This document shows, in pieces, positions 9,311 to 19,517 of a DNA stretch of 64,000 bases. The DNA is from Mycolicibacterium fortuitum subsp. fortuitum. GTDB taxonomy: Bacteria > Actinomycetota > Actinomycetes > Mycobacteriales > Mycobacteriaceae. Below the pieces are notes generated by a model. The model made no database searches, was not told the origin of the DNA, and saw only the letters and a program-made list of their open reading frames with translations. Position 1 is the first letter of the stretch; every line of letters starts with the position of its first letter. The stretch is taken from contig NZ_AP025518.1 in the NCBI RefSeq assembly GCF_022179545.1, positions 5,394,001 to 5,458,000 on the forward strand, given 5' to 3'. Made by a program: the position numbers and the translations under genes.

Positions 9311-10003
9311 CTAGGCAGGCGGCTTGGTGGCCGCGTGCAGCGCAACGATACCGCCGGTCAGGTTGCGCCACTTGACCTGTGACCATCCGGCCTCTCCGAT
9401 GCGCCGGGCCAGCTCCGCCTGATCCGGCCAGGCCCGGATCGACTCGGCCAGATACACGTAGGCATCGGGGTTGCTCGACACCGCGGTGGCCATCCGCGGC
9501 AGAGCCTGCATCAGGTACTCCTTGTACAGCTTGGCGAACGCCCGGTTTGTCGGTGTGGAGAACTCGCACACCACCAGCCGGCCGCCGGGCCGGGTCACCC
9601 GGGCCATCTCCCGCAGGCCCGCAACATGGTCGACCACGTTGCGCAGCCCGAAGCTGATGGTGACCGCGTCGAACACCCCGTCGGCGAACGGCAGCCGGGT
9701 CGCGTCTGCGCCGACCTTGGGCACCGGGCGCGACGCTCCCGCGGCCAGCATGCCCACCGAGAAGTCCGCGGCCACACACCAGGCACCCGAGGTCGCGAGC
9801 TCTACCGTCGACACCGCGGTGCCGGCCGCCAGGTCGAGCACCTTGTCGCCGGGACCGATGCCGAGCGCCGCACGGGTCTGCCGGCGCCAGAACCGGTCCT
9901 GGCCGAGCGAAAGCACGGTATTGGTCAGGTCGTAGCGCCGCGCAACGGCATCGAACATCGATGCCACTTCGTGGGGGTTCTTCTCCAGGCTCGCTCGGCT
10001 CAC
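9311..10003 (-). CDS. menG: Demethylmenaquinone methyltransferase
   Basis: 230 aa from GTG at 10003 ([18 protein letters not shown]), the start matching the known mycobacterial ortholog (Rv0558, also called menH or ubiE); a longer in-frame extension has no homology. Class I SAM methyltransferase with the UbiE/COQ5 signatures [18 protein letters not shown], the SAM-binding [15 protein letters not shown], and [10 protein letters not shown]. It C-methylates demethylmenaquinone in the last menaquinone step. Unlike the other men genes nearby it stands alone, divergent from an SDR. Confidence 0.93.
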   Translation of the reverse strand: MSRASLEKNPHEVASMFDAVARRYDLTNTVLSLGQDRFWRRQTRAALGIGPGDKVLDLAAGTAVSTVELATSGAWCVAADFSVGMLAAGASRPVPKVGADATRLPFADGVFDAVTISFGLRNVVDHVAGLREMARVTRPGGRLVVCEFSTPTNRAFAKLYKEYLMQALPRMATAVSSNPDAYVYLAESIRAWPDQAELARRIGEAGWSQVKWRNLTGGIVALHAATKPPA

Positions 10004-10085
10004 GCCGCCGACGCTACCCGTAGCGCTCCCTGTGAACTTCCTGCGACCGGGAATTGGCGTTCGTCGCGGCGCCTTGAACCTGATC

Positions 10086-10910
10086 ATGAGCGAAAAAGTG
10101 TGGTTCATCACCGGTGCGTCGAGGGGTTTCGGCCGGGAGTGGGCGATCGCGGCCCTGGAGCGCGGGGACAAGGTGGCCGCCACCGCGCGCGATACCGCGA
10201 CGCTGGCCGACCTGGCCGACAAGTACGGCGACTCGCTGCTGCCGATCAAATTGGACGTGACCGACCGCGAAGCGGACTTCGCCGCCGTCAAACAGGCCCA
10301 CGAGCGGTTCGGCCGGCTGGATGTCGTCGTCAACAACGCGGGCTACGGCCAGTTCGGGTTCATCGAGGAGTTGTCGGAGGCCGACGCCCGGGACCAGATC
10401 GAGACGAACGTGTTCGGCGCGCTGTGGGTCACCCAGGCCGCGCTGCCGTACCTACGGGCCCAGCGCAGCGGGCACATCATCCAGGTGTCCTCGATCGGCG
10501 GGATCACCGCGTTCCCGTTGGTCGGCATGTATCACGCCTCCAAATGGGCGCTGGAAGGGTTCTCGCAGTCGCTGGCCGCCGAGGTCGCGCCCTTCGGCGT
10601 ACATGTGACGTTGATCGAGCCGGGTGGGTTCTCCACCGACTGGGCCGGTTCCTCGGCCAGACATGCTGCCCCACTTGCCGATTACGACGAGGCGCGTGAG
10701 GCCGCGCAACGCGCCCGGGCTCAGCGCAGCGCCAAGCCCGGCGATCCGAAAGCGTCGGCTGCGGCGGTCCTGAAGATCGTGGACGCCGAGAACCCGCCGC
10801 TGCGGGTGTTCTTCGGCGAGCTGCCGTTGCAGCTGGCCAAGGCGGACTACGAGAGCCGGCTGGCGACGTGGGAGCAGTGGCAGCCGGTGTCGGTGCTCGC
10901 CCAGGGCTAG
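10086..10910 (+). CDS. Short-chain dehydrogenase/reductase
   Basis: 274 aa; ATG 10086 ([16 protein letters not shown]) is chosen as the first start immediately before the Rossmann fold. TGxxxGxG cofactor motif near residues 9-15, NNAG motif (VVNNAGYG), catalytic Ser in VSSIGG, and YHASK catalytic Tyr/Lys. Classical oxidoreductase of the type often annotated as SDR family, NAD(P)-dependent. Substrate unknown. Divergent from menG across 82 bp. Confidence 0.85.
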   Translation: MSEKVWFITGASRGFGREWAIAALERGDKVAATARDTATLADLADKYGDSLLPIKLDVTDREADFAAVKQAHERFGRLDVVVNNAGYGQFGFIEELSEADARDQIETNVFGALWVTQAALPYLRAQRSGHIIQVSSIGGITAFPLVGMYHASKWALEGFSQSLAAEVAPFGVHVTLIEPGGFSTDWAGSSARHAAPLADYDEAREAAQRARAQRSAKPGDPKASAAAVLKIVDAENPPLRVFFGELPLQLAKADYESRLATWEQWQPVSVLAQG

Positions 10911-10949
10911 CGACGTTTCATCCGGCAACACCCGGGGAAGCCTCGGTAC

Positions 10950-12905
10950 ATGCCGGAGACCGTGACACAGAAGTTGATCGGGTCCCATCTCGTCTCCGGG
11001 TCGATGACACCCGGGGACGAGATCTCGATCCGGATCGATCAGACGCTGACCCAGGACGCCACGGGCACGCTGGTGATGCAGGAACTCGAAGCGCTGGGCC
11101 TGGACCGGGCCCGTACCGAGGTCAGCGTGCAGTATGTCGACCACAACCTGCTGCAGACCGACGAGAAGAACGCCGAGGACCACGAGTACCTGCGGACGGC
11201 GGCTGAACATTTCGGGTTGTGGTTCTCCAAACCCGGCAACGGGGTCTCGCACCCGACGCACATGCAGCGGTTCGGCATACCCGGCAAGACGATGGTGGGT
11301 TCGGACTCTCACACCCCGGCGGCCGGGTCGCTGGGGATGCTGGCCATCGGTGTCGGCGGCCTGGAAGTGGCGCTGGCCATCGCCGGCGAACCGCTGCACC
11401 TTCGCGCACCCGAGGTGTGGGGTGTGCGGCTGGAAGGCGAACTCCCGCAATGGTGTTCTGCGAAGGACGTGATCCTGGAGATGCTGCGGCGCCATGACGT
11501 CAAAGGCGGCGTCAACCGGATCATCGAGTATTACGGCCCGGGCCTGGCGGGGCTGACAGCCATGGATCGGCACGTCATCGCGAACATGGGTGCCGAACTC
11601 GGGGCGACGACGACGGTGTTCCCCAGCGACGACGCGGTGCGGGAGTTCCTCATCGGCGAAGACCGCGGCGACGACTGGGTGGAGCTCGTCGCCGACGACG
11701 GCGCACGGTACGACATCGACGAGGCGATCGACCTGTCGGCGCTCGAACCGCTGATCGCCAAACCCTCCTCGCCGGGCAACGTCGTCCCGGTGTCGGAGGT
11801 GGCCGGTGAACCTGTCGCCCAGGTTGTCATCGGCTCCAGCGCCAACCCCGGCCTCCGGGACTTCGCGATCGCTGCAGCGATGGTGCGCGGTCATCAGACC
11901 TCGCCCAACGTCAGCTTCGACGTCAACCCGACCTCTCGCGAGATCCTCACCGACCTGACCAAGATGGGCGCCACCACCGAACTCGTCATCAACGGTGCGC
12001 GCATCCACCAGGCCGGCTGCATGGGCTGCATCGGTATGGGGCAGGCCCCGGCCACCGGTCGCAACTCACTGCGCACCATGCCACGCAACTTCCCCGGCCG
12101 GTCGGGCACCAGAGAGGATTCGGTCTGGCTGTGCTCACCGGAAACCGCTGCCGCATCGGCGATCACGGGCGTCATCACCGATCCGCGGCAATGGGCCGCC
12201 GACAACGGGATCGAGTATCCGGAGCTGGATCTGCCAACGCATTTCAGTGTCAACACCGCGATGTTGGTCGCCCCGGCGACACCTGAACAGGCCGGCGACG
12301 TCGAAGTCGTCAAAGGCCCCAACATCTCCAGCCTTCCCGAGCTCACACCGCTACCGGATGTGATGGAGGCACCGGTGCTGCTCAAGGTCGGCGACAACAT
12401 CTCGACCGACGAGATCTCCCCCGCAGGAGCGCGGGCGCTGCCGTTCCGGTCGAACATCCCCAAACTGGCCATGTTCAGCTTCACCCAGATCGACGAGACC
12501 TATCCGCAACGCGCGCAGGCCACACCATCGGGGCACATCATCGTCGGCGGAGAGAACTACGGCCAGGGTTCGTCCCGCGAACACGCCGCGATCGCGCCCC
12601 GCTACCTCGGGCTGCAAGCGGTGATCGCCAAGTCTTACGCCCGCATCCATTGGCAGAATCTCGCCAATTTCGGTGTGCTGGCACTGGAATTCGCTGACCC
12701 CGCCGACTATGACGCGGTGGCGCAGGGCGACGTCCTCGCGCTTTCCGACCTGCGTCGAACCTTGGCGGCCGGAGAGCCGCTCATGGTCGCCAACACCACA
12801 CGGAACACATCTTTCGCGGTGCGCCATCGCCTTTCATCGCGACAGATTGAGCATGTCCTGGCCGGCGGCCTCATTCCATGGCTTGCCGCGCAGCCGACAA
12901 ACTAG
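10950..12905 (+). CDS. Aconitate hydratase, short 650-aa aconitase family
   Basis: 651 aa, much shorter than the roughly 900-aa AcnA; it fits the Aquifex-type short aconitases. N-terminal Fe-S domains include MQRFGIPGKTMVGSDSHTPA and the CxxC ligand pair in HQAGCMGCIGMGQAP (about residue 360). The swivel domain carries GGENYGQGSSREHAA and the DNISTDEISPAGA segment. The third cluster ligand is normally Cys in GSCTN; here it reads VVIGSSANPG, with Ser. It therefore could hydrate aconitate or a related hydroxy-acid with an altered cluster site. It is 39 nt downstream of the SDR. Confidence 0.8.
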   Translation: MPETVTQKLIGSHLVSGSMTPGDEISIRIDQTLTQDATGTLVMQELEALGLDRARTEVSVQYVDHNLLQTDEKNAEDHEYLRTAAEHFGLWFSKPGNGVSHPTHMQRFGIPGKTMVGSDSHTPAAGSLGMLAIGVGGLEVALAIAGEPLHLRAPEVWGVRLEGELPQWCSAKDVILEMLRRHDVKGGVNRIIEYYGPGLAGLTAMDRHVIANMGAELGATTTVFPSDDAVREFLIGEDRGDDWVELVADDGARYDIDEAIDLSALEPLIAKPSSPGNVVPVSEVAGEPVAQVVIGSSANPGLRDFAIAAAMVRGHQTSPNVSFDVNPTSREILTDLTKMGATTELVINGARIHQAGCMGCIGMGQAPATGRNSLRTMPRNFPGRSGTREDSVWLCSPETAAASAITGVITDPRQWAADNGIEYPELDLPTHFSVNTAMLVAPATPEQAGDVEVVKGPNISSLPELTPLPDVMEAPVLLKVGDNISTDEISPAGARALPFRSNIPKLAMFSFTQIDETYPQRAQATPSGHIIVGGENYGQGSSREHAAIAPRYLGLQAVIAKSYARIHWQNLANFGVLALEFADPADYDAVAQGDVLALSDLRRTLAAGEPLMVANTTRNTSFAVRHRLSSRQIEHVLAGGLIPWLAAQPTN

Positions 12906-12952
12906 GTCGTGATCTGGCCTCCAGCAGCCGAAATGCGCGTACCGTCGAATAC

Positions 12953-13789
12953 ATGCCCAAGATCACGACTTCTGACAATGTCGAGATTTTCTATCGGGAC
13001 TGGGGTTCGGGCCAGCCCATCGTGTTCAGCCACGGATGGCCGTTGTCCGCCGACGACTGGGACACGTTCATGCTGTTCTTCCTGCAGCACGGCTACCGCG
13101 TCGTCGCCCACGACCGGCGCGGCCACGGACGCTCCTCCCATGTGGCCGACGGCCACGACATGGACCACTATGCCGACGACCTCGCCGCGGTGGTCGAGCA
13201 CCTGGACCTGCACGACGCCGTTCACGTCGGGCACTCGACCGGGGGCGGTGAGCTGGTGCATTATCTGGCGCGGCACGGGTTGGACCGGGCCGCGCATGCG
13301 GTCCTGATCAGCTCGGTGCCACCGCTGATGGTCAAGACCGAGGCCAACCCGGGAGGCCTGCCCAAGTCGGTATTCGACGATCTGCAGGCGCAGTTGGCGG
13401 CCAACCGCTCGGTGTTCTACCGTGCCCTGCCGTCGGGCCCGTTCTACGGGTTCAACCGGGCACAGGAGAAGACCCCACAGCCTGCCCGCGAGGCGATCAT
13501 CGCCAACTGGTGGCGCCAGGGAATGATGGGTGACCCAAAGGCCCACTACGACGGCATCGTGGCGTTCTCCCAGACGGACTTCACCGAGGACCTCAAGAAG
13601 ATCACCCTGCCGTCACTGGTGATGCACGGTGAAGACGACCAGATCGTGCCGTACGCGGATTCCGGTCCGCTCTCGGCGAAGCTGCTGCCCAACGGGACCC
13701 TCAAGAGCTACCCGGATTTCCCGCACGGCATGCCGACCACTCAGGCCGAGACCATCATGGCCGATCTGCTGGAGTGGCTGCGCTCCTGA
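12953..13789 (+). CDS. Alpha/beta hydrolase, non-haem chloroperoxidase/perhydrolase type
   Basis: 278 aa from ATG 12953. Typical haloperoxidase-like serine hydrolase: oxyanion-hole HGWPLSADDW, AHDRRGHGRS, nucleophile elbow GHSTGGGE (Ser about residue 95), acid in GEDDQIVPY and His in DFPHGMP near the C-terminus. Such enzymes hydrolyse esters and can form peracids; physiological halogenation is doubtful. It follows the aconitase by 47 nt. Confidence 0.85.
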   Translation: MPKITTSDNVEIFYRDWGSGQPIVFSHGWPLSADDWDTFMLFFLQHGYRVVAHDRRGHGRSSHVADGHDMDHYADDLAAVVEHLDLHDAVHVGHSTGGGELVHYLARHGLDRAAHAVLISSVPPLMVKTEANPGGLPKSVFDDLQAQLAANRSVFYRALPSGPFYGFNRAQEKTPQPAREAIIANWWRQGMMGDPKAHYDGIVAFSQTDFTEDLKKITLPSLVMHGEDDQIVPYADSGPLSAKLLPNGTLKSYPDFPHGMPTTQAETIMADLLEWLRS

Positions 13790-13811
13790 AATCGATTGCG
13801 GCTCAGGTCAG

Positions 13812-14939
13812 TCAGGCCGCACGCAGCCGGCGCATGCCCTGCACGGCCTCGTAGTGCCCGATCAGCTCATCGCAGATGGCCGGCCAGGTGCGGGCCAGCA
13901 CGCTGCGCCGCGCGGCCAACGAGTAACGCGATCGCTCGGCGATCAGGTGCTCCGCGGAAGCGGGCAGGGCGGACTCGAATTCGGCCACGGGAAGCAGCAG
14001 CCCGGTGCGATACGGCGCCACCAGATCTCGGGGCCCGCCGGCATCGGGCGCGATCACCGGCAGGCCGGACGCCATCGCCTCCTGCACGGCCTGGCAGAAC
14101 GTCTCGTGCTCACCGGGGTGGACGAACACATCCATGCTCGCGTAGGCCGCGGCCAGCGCAGGCCCGTGCAGTTCACCGGTGAAAACGGCGGTGGGCAGGA
14201 CGGTTTGGAGCTTCGCGCGGTCCACTCCGTCACCCACCACCACCAGCTGCAGGTCGTCGCGCCCGGCCAGCGCGGCCAGCCGTTCCACGTGCTTCTCCGG
14301 TGCCAGCCGTCCGACGAACCCGACGATCGGCCTGCCTTCCGGAGACCACGACGCCCGCAGCTGCTCATCGCGGGCCGATGGCGCGAAACCGGTGATGTCC
14401 ACCCCGCGTCCCCACTTGAACACGCGGGGAATCCGGTGGGCCTCAAGGTTTTCCATTGCCGAGGTGGACGGCGCCAGGGTGCGGTCGGCCTTGCTGTGCA
14501 GGCGGCGGGTCCACGCCCACGACGCCCGCGAGAGCACGCCCACACCGTAGCTTTCGGCGAAACCGGCGACATCGGTCTGGAACACCGCGACCGTCGGCAC
14601 CCCCAGATGACGGGCGGCATGTACGCCACCCCAGCCGAGCAGCGCCGGCGAGGCCAGATGCACGACGTCGGGGTCGAAACCGCGCAGCACGTTCACCATG
14701 CGGGGCCTTGGCACGCCCAGCGGCAGTGAGGTGACCTTGGGGAACATCCGTGACGGCACGCGGTGCACCCGCACACCGTCGTGCACACGTTCGGCCGGCG
14801 GCTGACCTCGCGGGGTGTCCGGGGCGATGACGAGTACCTCGTGGCCGGTGCGGCGGAGATGCTCGATCACCCGAAGCACCGAGTTGGTGACGCCGTTGAC
14901 ATTCGGGAGGAAGGACTCTGCAACGATTGCAACGTGCAC
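13812..14939 (-). CDS. mgtA: GDP-mannose-dependent alpha-mannosyltransferase, GT4
   Basis: 375 aa. GT-B fold: N-terminal [18 protein letters not shown] (typical of MgtA/PimB'), C-terminal [16 protein letters not shown] and the EX7E donor motif in [19 protein letters not shown]. It matches Rv0557, which transfers mannose onto glucuronosyl/other diacylglycerol acceptors in envelope glycolipid synthesis at the cytoplasmic membrane face. In M. tuberculosis it also lies between menD/Rv0556 and menG. It is divergent from the lipoprotein gene at 15029. Confidence 0.88.
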   Translation of the reverse strand: MHVAIVAESFLPNVNGVTNSVLRVIEHLRRTGHEVLVIAPDTPRGQPPAERVHDGVRVHRVPSRMFPKVTSLPLGVPRPRMVNVLRGFDPDVVHLASPALLGWGGVHAARHLGVPTVAVFQTDVAGFAESYGVGVLSRASWAWTRRLHSKADRTLAPSTSAMENLEAHRIPRVFKWGRGVDITGFAPSARDEQLRASWSPEGRPIVGFVGRLAPEKHVERLAALAGRDDLQLVVVGDGVDRAKLQTVLPTAVFTGELHGPALAAAYASMDVFVHPGEHETFCQAVQEAMASGLPVIAPDAGGPRDLVAPYRTGLLLPVAEFESALPASAEHLIAERSRYSLAARRSVLARTWPAICDELIGHYEAVQGMRRLRAA

Positions 14940-15028
14940 ACCTGGATGTTCTCAGCGACACCTGTCGCCGAGGTAGCGTCTGGGGATACGACACGCTAAA
15001 ACCTGATGCCCGGGGCTACTGTTGCGGC

Positions 15029-15721
15029 ATGCGAATGTCCCGCGTTGCTGCAGCGATGCTGGCCCTGGTGACCCTCGGCGTTGCCGGGTCCACCACCGGT
15101 TGCACCCGTCTGGTCGACGGCACCGCCCAGGCCAACAGCAACAAGCCCGGCAGCGCGATCACCGATGACGGCTGGGGCGTTCAGATCGGCTTTCCCGACG
15201 CGCCCGCCCAGATCGAGTTCTTCACCGAACCGCAGTGCCCGGCCTGCGCCCACTTGCAGCACGAGTCCGGCGACGCCATCGCCTCCGCTGTCGGCCAGGG
15301 CCAACTCGCGGTGACCTACCGACCCCTGACCTTCCTGGACCGGTTGGGCACCGAGTATTCGGCCCACGTCGCCAACGCCCTCTTCCTGGCCGCCGGCCCG
15401 AGCACGACCGGCACGGCGTTCCAGGCGTTCGTGCAGGATCTGTGGGGCCACCAGGAACCCGAAGGCTCGCCCGGCCCGACGGACGAGGCAATGGCCCAGA
15501 TGGCCTCCGAGAACGGCGTCGGCTCCGAAGAAACCGACAAGATCGCCGCCGGCGCCCAGGCCATCGATTCCCAGGAGCTCAACGACGCCAACGCCGAACT
15601 GCTCGGCGAAACGCAAGATTCGGTATCCACCCCGACGATCTACGACCTGGTCGGCGAGCAGGTCGTGGACACCAGCGACCCGGACTGGCTGGCCAAACTG
15701 CTGTCTACGCCGAGGAGTTGA
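15029..15721 (+). CDS. Lipoprotein with DsbA-like thioredoxin domain
   Basis: 230 aa from ATG 15029 (ATG 15035 also possible). The N-terminal signal ends at GSTTGC, an imperfect lipobox but a plausible lipidation Cys. The mature part has a thioredoxin fold with active site QCPAC (about residues 71-75) and a cis-Pro region VSTPTIYD near the C-terminus. It probably introduces or shuffles disulfides in exported proteins. It is inserted between the mgtA and Rv0556 equivalents relative to M. tuberculosis, and overlaps the end of the convergent gene by 17 bp. Confidence 0.8.
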   Translation: MRMSRVAAAMLALVTLGVAGSTTGCTRLVDGTAQANSNKPGSAITDDGWGVQIGFPDAPAQIEFFTEPQCPACAHLQHESGDAIASAVGQGQLAVTYRPLTFLDRLGTEYSAHVANALFLAAGPSTTGTAFQAFVQDLWGHQEPEGSPGPTDEAMAQMASENGVGSEETDKIAAGAQAIDSQELNDANAELLGETQDSVSTPTIYDLVGEQVVDTSDPDWLAKLLSTPRS

Positions 15722-16226
15722 CCCGGCTGAGCCGTCGTTGCAAGTAGGCCAGCAACGTCAGCGCCGCGGCCGCGACCAGCCAACCCACTACAGCGATCGA
15801 CCCGGCCGGGATGATCGCCAGCGATGCGTTGCGGTCCCGTACCCGAACCAGATCGGGATTGTGCTTGTCGTACTCCACATAGATCCGCATCCCGGTGTCG
15901 AGCTCAGAGGGATACAGCACCCCGAGCTCTGGACGGTAGGTGACCCGGTCGGGCGTGACGAACTCGATGGTCGAGCGCCGCGGACCCGCGCTGAGCACCT
16001 CGGCCGCGGCCACACCCATGTTCCGCTCGATCTGCTGATCGTTGCGCCAGGCGCCCATCACCAAAAGCATCGACTGCAACGTGACCAGGCAGGCAGCGAT
16101 CACCACCCCGATTCGCACCCGCCGGATGATCCGCTGCGAACGCGTCTCCCCCGGTTCGCCGTACAGGTGCGGGATCAGCGCCTGCACCATCGCCCGGAAC
16201 CGCGCCGCGATCTGCGAGGGCCTCAC
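15705..16226 (-). CDS. DUF3592-type membrane protein (Rv0556-like)
   Basis: 173 aa from GTG 16226, whose GTGA overlaps the menD stop; the open frame upstream of this start lies inside menD and is noise. Two membrane helices (about residues 31-51 and 143-163) flank an extracytoplasmic domain with [20 protein letters not shown], typical of DUF3592. Position and length match Rv0556. Function unknown; the coupling to menD is conserved. Confidence 0.8.
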   Translation of the reverse strand: MRPSQIAARFRAMVQALIPHLYGEPGETRSQRIIRRVRIGVVIAACLVTLQSMLLVMGAWRNDQQIERNMGVAAAEVLSAGPRRSTIEFVTPDRVTYRPELGVLYPSELDTGMRIYVEYDKHNPDLVRVRDRNASLAIIPAGSIAVVGWLVAAAALTLLAYLQRRLSRVNSSA

Positions 16227-17929
16227 AGAGCGGCCTTGATCGACGCGTGCAGGGCACGCAGCGACGACCGGTCGGCCTTCACCTCCAGCACCCGCATGCC
16301 GTCGAAGGGCTCGGCCAACGCCGCACCGAGCGCGGCGGCCTCCACCTGCCCGCACTCGACGTGATAGGCGCGGCACAACGCCGCCACATCCACATCGTGC
16401 GGGGTGCCGAAGATCCGCGACGACACGTCGGAAAATCTCGGATCGCCCTGCTCCAACAGCTCGAAGATGCCGCCGCCGTTGTCGTTGGACACCACGATGG
16501 TCAGATTGCGGGGCGTCGGCTCGGTGGGGCCGATCAGCAGCCCCGAGCTGTCGTGCACGAAGGTCAGGTCGCCGATCAGCGCGATGGTGCGGCGCGGCCC
16601 GTCCCCGGCGTCGCCGCGATCATGTGCCAGTGCCGCACCGATCGCCGTCGACACCGTGCCGTCGATACCGGCCACACCGCGGTTGGACCGCACCTTGATG
16701 CCCTCGGTGCCCAGGCCGACCAGGGCGGCGTCACGCACCGGGTTGGACGCTCCCAGCACCAGTTGATCGCCCGGGCGCAGAGCATCGGCGACCGCCGCGG
16801 CCACATGCAGACCGGTGGTCAGCGGATGCGCGGCGAGCTGATCGCGGACCGCCGCGACCGCGTTCTTGTTGAGCTCCCCGCAGCGGGCCAGCCAGGCCGG
16901 ATCCGGGGTGCCGGAGGTGACCGCCCGGGTTCCGGTGGCCATCGAGTTGCCCGAGACGTCGGGCCAGCGCGGACCCGTCGTCAACGCGTAGACGGGCACC
17001 GCCGGATCGGCCAGCAGCGCCGACACCGGCCGGTGCAGTGTGGGCCGGCCCAGCATGATGACCTGCTCGGGATGCACGAGGCGGAGCGCCAGCGGGTGCA
17101 GCGGGTTCTCCGGACGCGGAGCGGTGGGCTCGGCCACCGTCGGCAGTCCGGCCAGGTTGGGGTGCGCGCCGGCACCGTGCCCGGCGATCACCACGGTGTC
17201 CGGGGTGAGGTCGATCTCCAGCGGCTGATCGAAGCTCACCGGAGGGGTGTAGGTCCAGGGCTTGCCGTTCGGGCGGCCTTCCGACGAGCGCTCGCGCGAG
17301 GAGCCGACAAACCCCGGGAACGACGTGTCCCCGTGCGCGCTGTCGGGGACCAGCGGCTCGCGCAGCGGGATGTCGAACTGCACCGGCCCCGCATTGGCGG
17401 TGCGCGAGCCGGTGGCCGCCGCCAGCACCCGGCAGGTCGCCGAACGCCATTGGGCATTGAGCGAATCAAGTTCGCCGGGCGGCCCTCCGGTGATATCGGG
17501 GGCCAGGCCGAGGCTGATGTTGGCCCGCACCTGCGTACCGAAGTAACCCAACTGCTCGAAGGTCTGGTTGGCTCCGGTGCCCAGCAACTCATAGGGACGG
17601 TTGGCGCTCAGCACGATCAGCGGCACGCGGGCGTAGTTCGCCTCGACCACCGCGGGGCCGAGGTTGGCCACCGCAGTGCCCGAGGTCATGGCGATGCAAA
17701 CAGGGGACCGCTCGTCTGTGCCTCCCCCGACCGCCAGGCCGATGGCCAGGTAACCCGCCGTCCTCTCGTCGATGCGCACGTGCAGCCGGATCCGGCCCGC
17801 CCGGTCGGCGTCGGACAGCGCGAACGCCAGCGGGGCGTTACGCGAACCGGGGCACAGCACGACGTCGCGGACACCGCCGCGGATGAGTTCGTCGACGACT
17901 ACGCGCGCCTGTGCCGTCGAGGGGTTCAC
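16223..17929 (-). CDS. menD: 2-succinyl-5-enolpyruvyl-6-hydroxy-3-cyclohexene-1-carboxylate synthase
   Basis: About 568 aa. GTG 17929 ([19 protein letters not shown]) matches the known mycobacterial start; GTG 17932 just before it is nearly on top of the AAGG ribosome site. ThDP-dependent enzyme with N-terminal [15 protein letters not shown], activating Glu in [15 protein letters not shown], and a C-terminal ThDP site including [13 protein letters not shown] and [14 protein letters not shown]. It joins isochorismate and 2-oxoglutarate in the first committed menaquinone step. A DUF3592 gene is translationally coupled behind it. Confidence 0.95.
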   Translation of the reverse strand: MNPSTAQARVVVDELIRGGVRDVVLCPGSRNAPLAFALSDADRAGRIRLHVRIDERTAGYLAIGLAVGGGTDERSPVCIAMTSGTAVANLGPAVVEANYARVPLIVLSANRPYELLGTGANQTFEQLGYFGTQVRANISLGLAPDITGGPPGELDSLNAQWRSATCRVLAAATGSRTANAGPVQFDIPLREPLVPDSAHGDTSFPGFVGSSRERSSEGRPNGKPWTYTPPVSFDQPLEIDLTPDTVVIAGHGAGAHPNLAGLPTVAEPTAPRPENPLHPLALRLVHPEQVIMLGRPTLHRPVSALLADPAVPVYALTTGPRWPDVSGNSMATGTRAVTSGTPDPAWLARCGELNKNAVAAVRDQLAAHPLTTGLHVAAAVADALRPGDQLVLGASNPVRDAALVGLGTEGIKVRSNRGVAGIDGTVSTAIGAALAHDRGDAGDGPRRTIALIGDLTFVHDSSGLLIGPTEPTPRNLTIVVSNDNGGGIFELLEQGDPRFSDVSSRIFGTPHDVDVAALCRAYHVECGQVEAAALGAALAEPFDGMRVLEVKADRSSLRALHASIKAAL

Positions 17930-17969
17930 CACTCCACCTTATTGGTCTGTCTGATCGTCGGCCTATTCG

Positions 17970-18752
17970 TCAGGGCTGGCCCGCGAGGAACTCGAGCAGC
18001 GCGGCGTTGACCGCGTCCGGCTTCTCGATGAAACCGAGGTGGCCGGTGTCGGGAATTTCCAGGTACCGCGCATTGGGGATGGCGTCGGCCACCTCGCGCC
18101 CGAGGTGAGGCGGCAGGACCACGTCATCAGCGAAGCCGATGACCAGCACCGGAGCGGTGATCGCGCGATAGGCCGGCAGCCTGTTGCCGACCGGCGCGGC
18201 GTCGGACTGGGCCACCAGGCCGGGAGTCTGTTTGGTGGGCCACATGGTGAACATCTCACTCCAGTCGCGCACCAGCACGTCGTCGTTGAGGGTCTTGGGC
18301 GAGAAGCTCTCCAGCATCCGGACCTTCGCGTCGAACGTCGGCGGCAGCTGAACGCCGGAGGCCGCAAGGTCGCGCTCGGCGGTTCGGAAGAACTCACGGG
18401 CCCGGTCATGACGGCCGCGGGTTGCCATCAACACCGCCGATCGGACCAGGTCAGGACGTGCCAACATGAGTTCCTGGGCGATGAACGACCCCATCGAGAC
18501 GCCCACCACGTGCGCCGGGGCCGCGCCGAGCTTCTCGATCAGCTCGGCGGTGTCGGCCACCATCTGTTCGGTGCCGAAGCCCTCGGCGTTCTCCGTCGCG
18601 CCGACCCCGCGATTATCGAAGGTGATGACGCGGTAACCGGCCCGCTGCAGTGCCGGGACCTGGTGCAGGTGCCAGGTGCGGCCGGCGCCTCCGCGACCGG
18701 CGATGAACAGCACCGGGTCGCCCTTGCCTCGCTCGTCATATGCCAGATTCAC
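17970..18752 (-). CDS. bpoC: Alpha/beta hydrolase BpoC, candidate MenH function
   Basis: 260 aa, close in sequence to Rv0554 as recalled (FIAGRGGAGRTWH, FDNRGVGATENAEGF, VLMATRGR). Nucleophile elbow GVSMGSF, acid in IGFADDVV, His in DTGHLGFIEKP. Named bromoperoxidase but really a serine hydrolase. It lies 40 bp upstream of menD in the same direction and no other MenH (SHCHC synthase) is visible among the men genes here, so a role in the step after MenD is a reasonable inference, not shown. Confidence 0.85.
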   Translation of the reverse strand: MNLAYDERGKGDPVLFIAGRGGAGRTWHLHQVPALQRAGYRVITFDNRGVGATENAEGFGTEQMVADTAELIEKLGAAPAHVVGVSMGSFIAQELMLARPDLVRSAVLMATRGRHDRAREFFRTAERDLAASGVQLPPTFDAKVRMLESFSPKTLNDDVLVRDWSEMFTMWPTKQTPGLVAQSDAAPVGNRLPAYRAITAPVLVIGFADDVVLPPHLGREVADAIPNARYLEIPDTGHLGFIEKPDAVNAALLEFLAGQP

Positions 18753-18777
18753 CCGGCCGACGCTACTTGATCGGTGC

Positions 18778-19512
18778 TTACGCGCTGCGCCGCCCGCGCA
18801 CCTTCCTGATCGCCTGATCCCAGGCCAGCAAAACCCCGGCCTTGAGCGGTTCGGGCTTGATCATGTCCTTGCTCAGCAGCGCGGTGGCGCCGGCCTTGGT
18901 GGCGGCACTTGCCTTCGACACGTGCCCGGAATCGAACGGCGGCTGCGGGTCGTACTCGATCATCAGCTGGATGGCCTTGGCCTTCGCCTCACCGCCGATC
19001 TGACCGGCCAACCACACCGCCAGGTCGATACCCGCCGAGACACCTGCCGCCGTGATCACCTTGCCGTCCGGGTCGGCACGCACGATGCGCTGGTCGCCCA
19101 CCGGCGTCACACCCATCAGCTTCAACGCGCTCAGCACCGACCAGTGCGACGTGGCGCGCTTGCCGTCGAGCAGACCCGCCGCGGCCAGCACCACCGATCC
19201 CGAGCACACCGACGCCATCCAGGTGGTCCCCGGATACACCCGGCGCAGCCAGTCGAGGACCTTTTCGTCGCGGGCCGCCATGGTGGTGCCGGGTCCGCCG
19301 GGGACGAGCACCAGATCGGGTGACGGGGTTTCGCCGAAGCTGTGGGTGGCCCCCACTGTCAGCACCCCGGAGTCCGCGGTGACGGGACCGGGCTCGTGCC
19401 AGACGAACCGCACCTCGGCGTCAGGCAGATTGCGCAGTACCTCGTAGGGCCCGATGAAGTCCAGTGCGGTGAAGCTGGGGTACAACACGATCGCGATCTG
19501 CATGTGGGTCAT
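18778..19512 (-). CDS. DJ-1/PfpI family protein (isonitrile hydratase-like)
   Basis: 244 aa. DJ-1/PfpI fold: IVLYPSFTALDFIGPYEVL, then acidic LVLVPGGPGT and nucleophile elbow SVCSGSVVLAAAGLLDG with Cys about residue 109; THWSVL follows as in isonitrile hydratase InhA and GlxA-type proteins. It starts 6 nt after the stop of a GlxA-like regulator, so the two are cotranscribed. Substrate unknown. The C-terminal region (about 200-244) is basic and unlike the core domain. Confidence 0.78.
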   Translation of the reverse strand: MTHMQIAIVLYPSFTALDFIGPYEVLRNLPDAEVRFVWHEPGPVTADSGVLTVGATHSFGETPSPDLVLVPGGPGTTMAARDEKVLDWLRRVYPGTTWMASVCSGSVVLAAAGLLDGKRATSHWSVLSALKLMGVTPVGDQRIVRADPDGKVITAAGVSAGIDLAVWLAGQIGGEAKAKAIQLMIEYDPQPPFDSGHVSKASAATKAGATALLSKDMIKPEPLKAGVLLAWDQAIRKVRGRRSA

Positions 19513-19517
19513 TCCTT

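Noticed and set aside
16247-18010. 587-codon open frame antisense to menD
   Set aside because: menD in the opposite frame has all ThDP motifs; the plus frame is low-complexity His/Arg/Gln.
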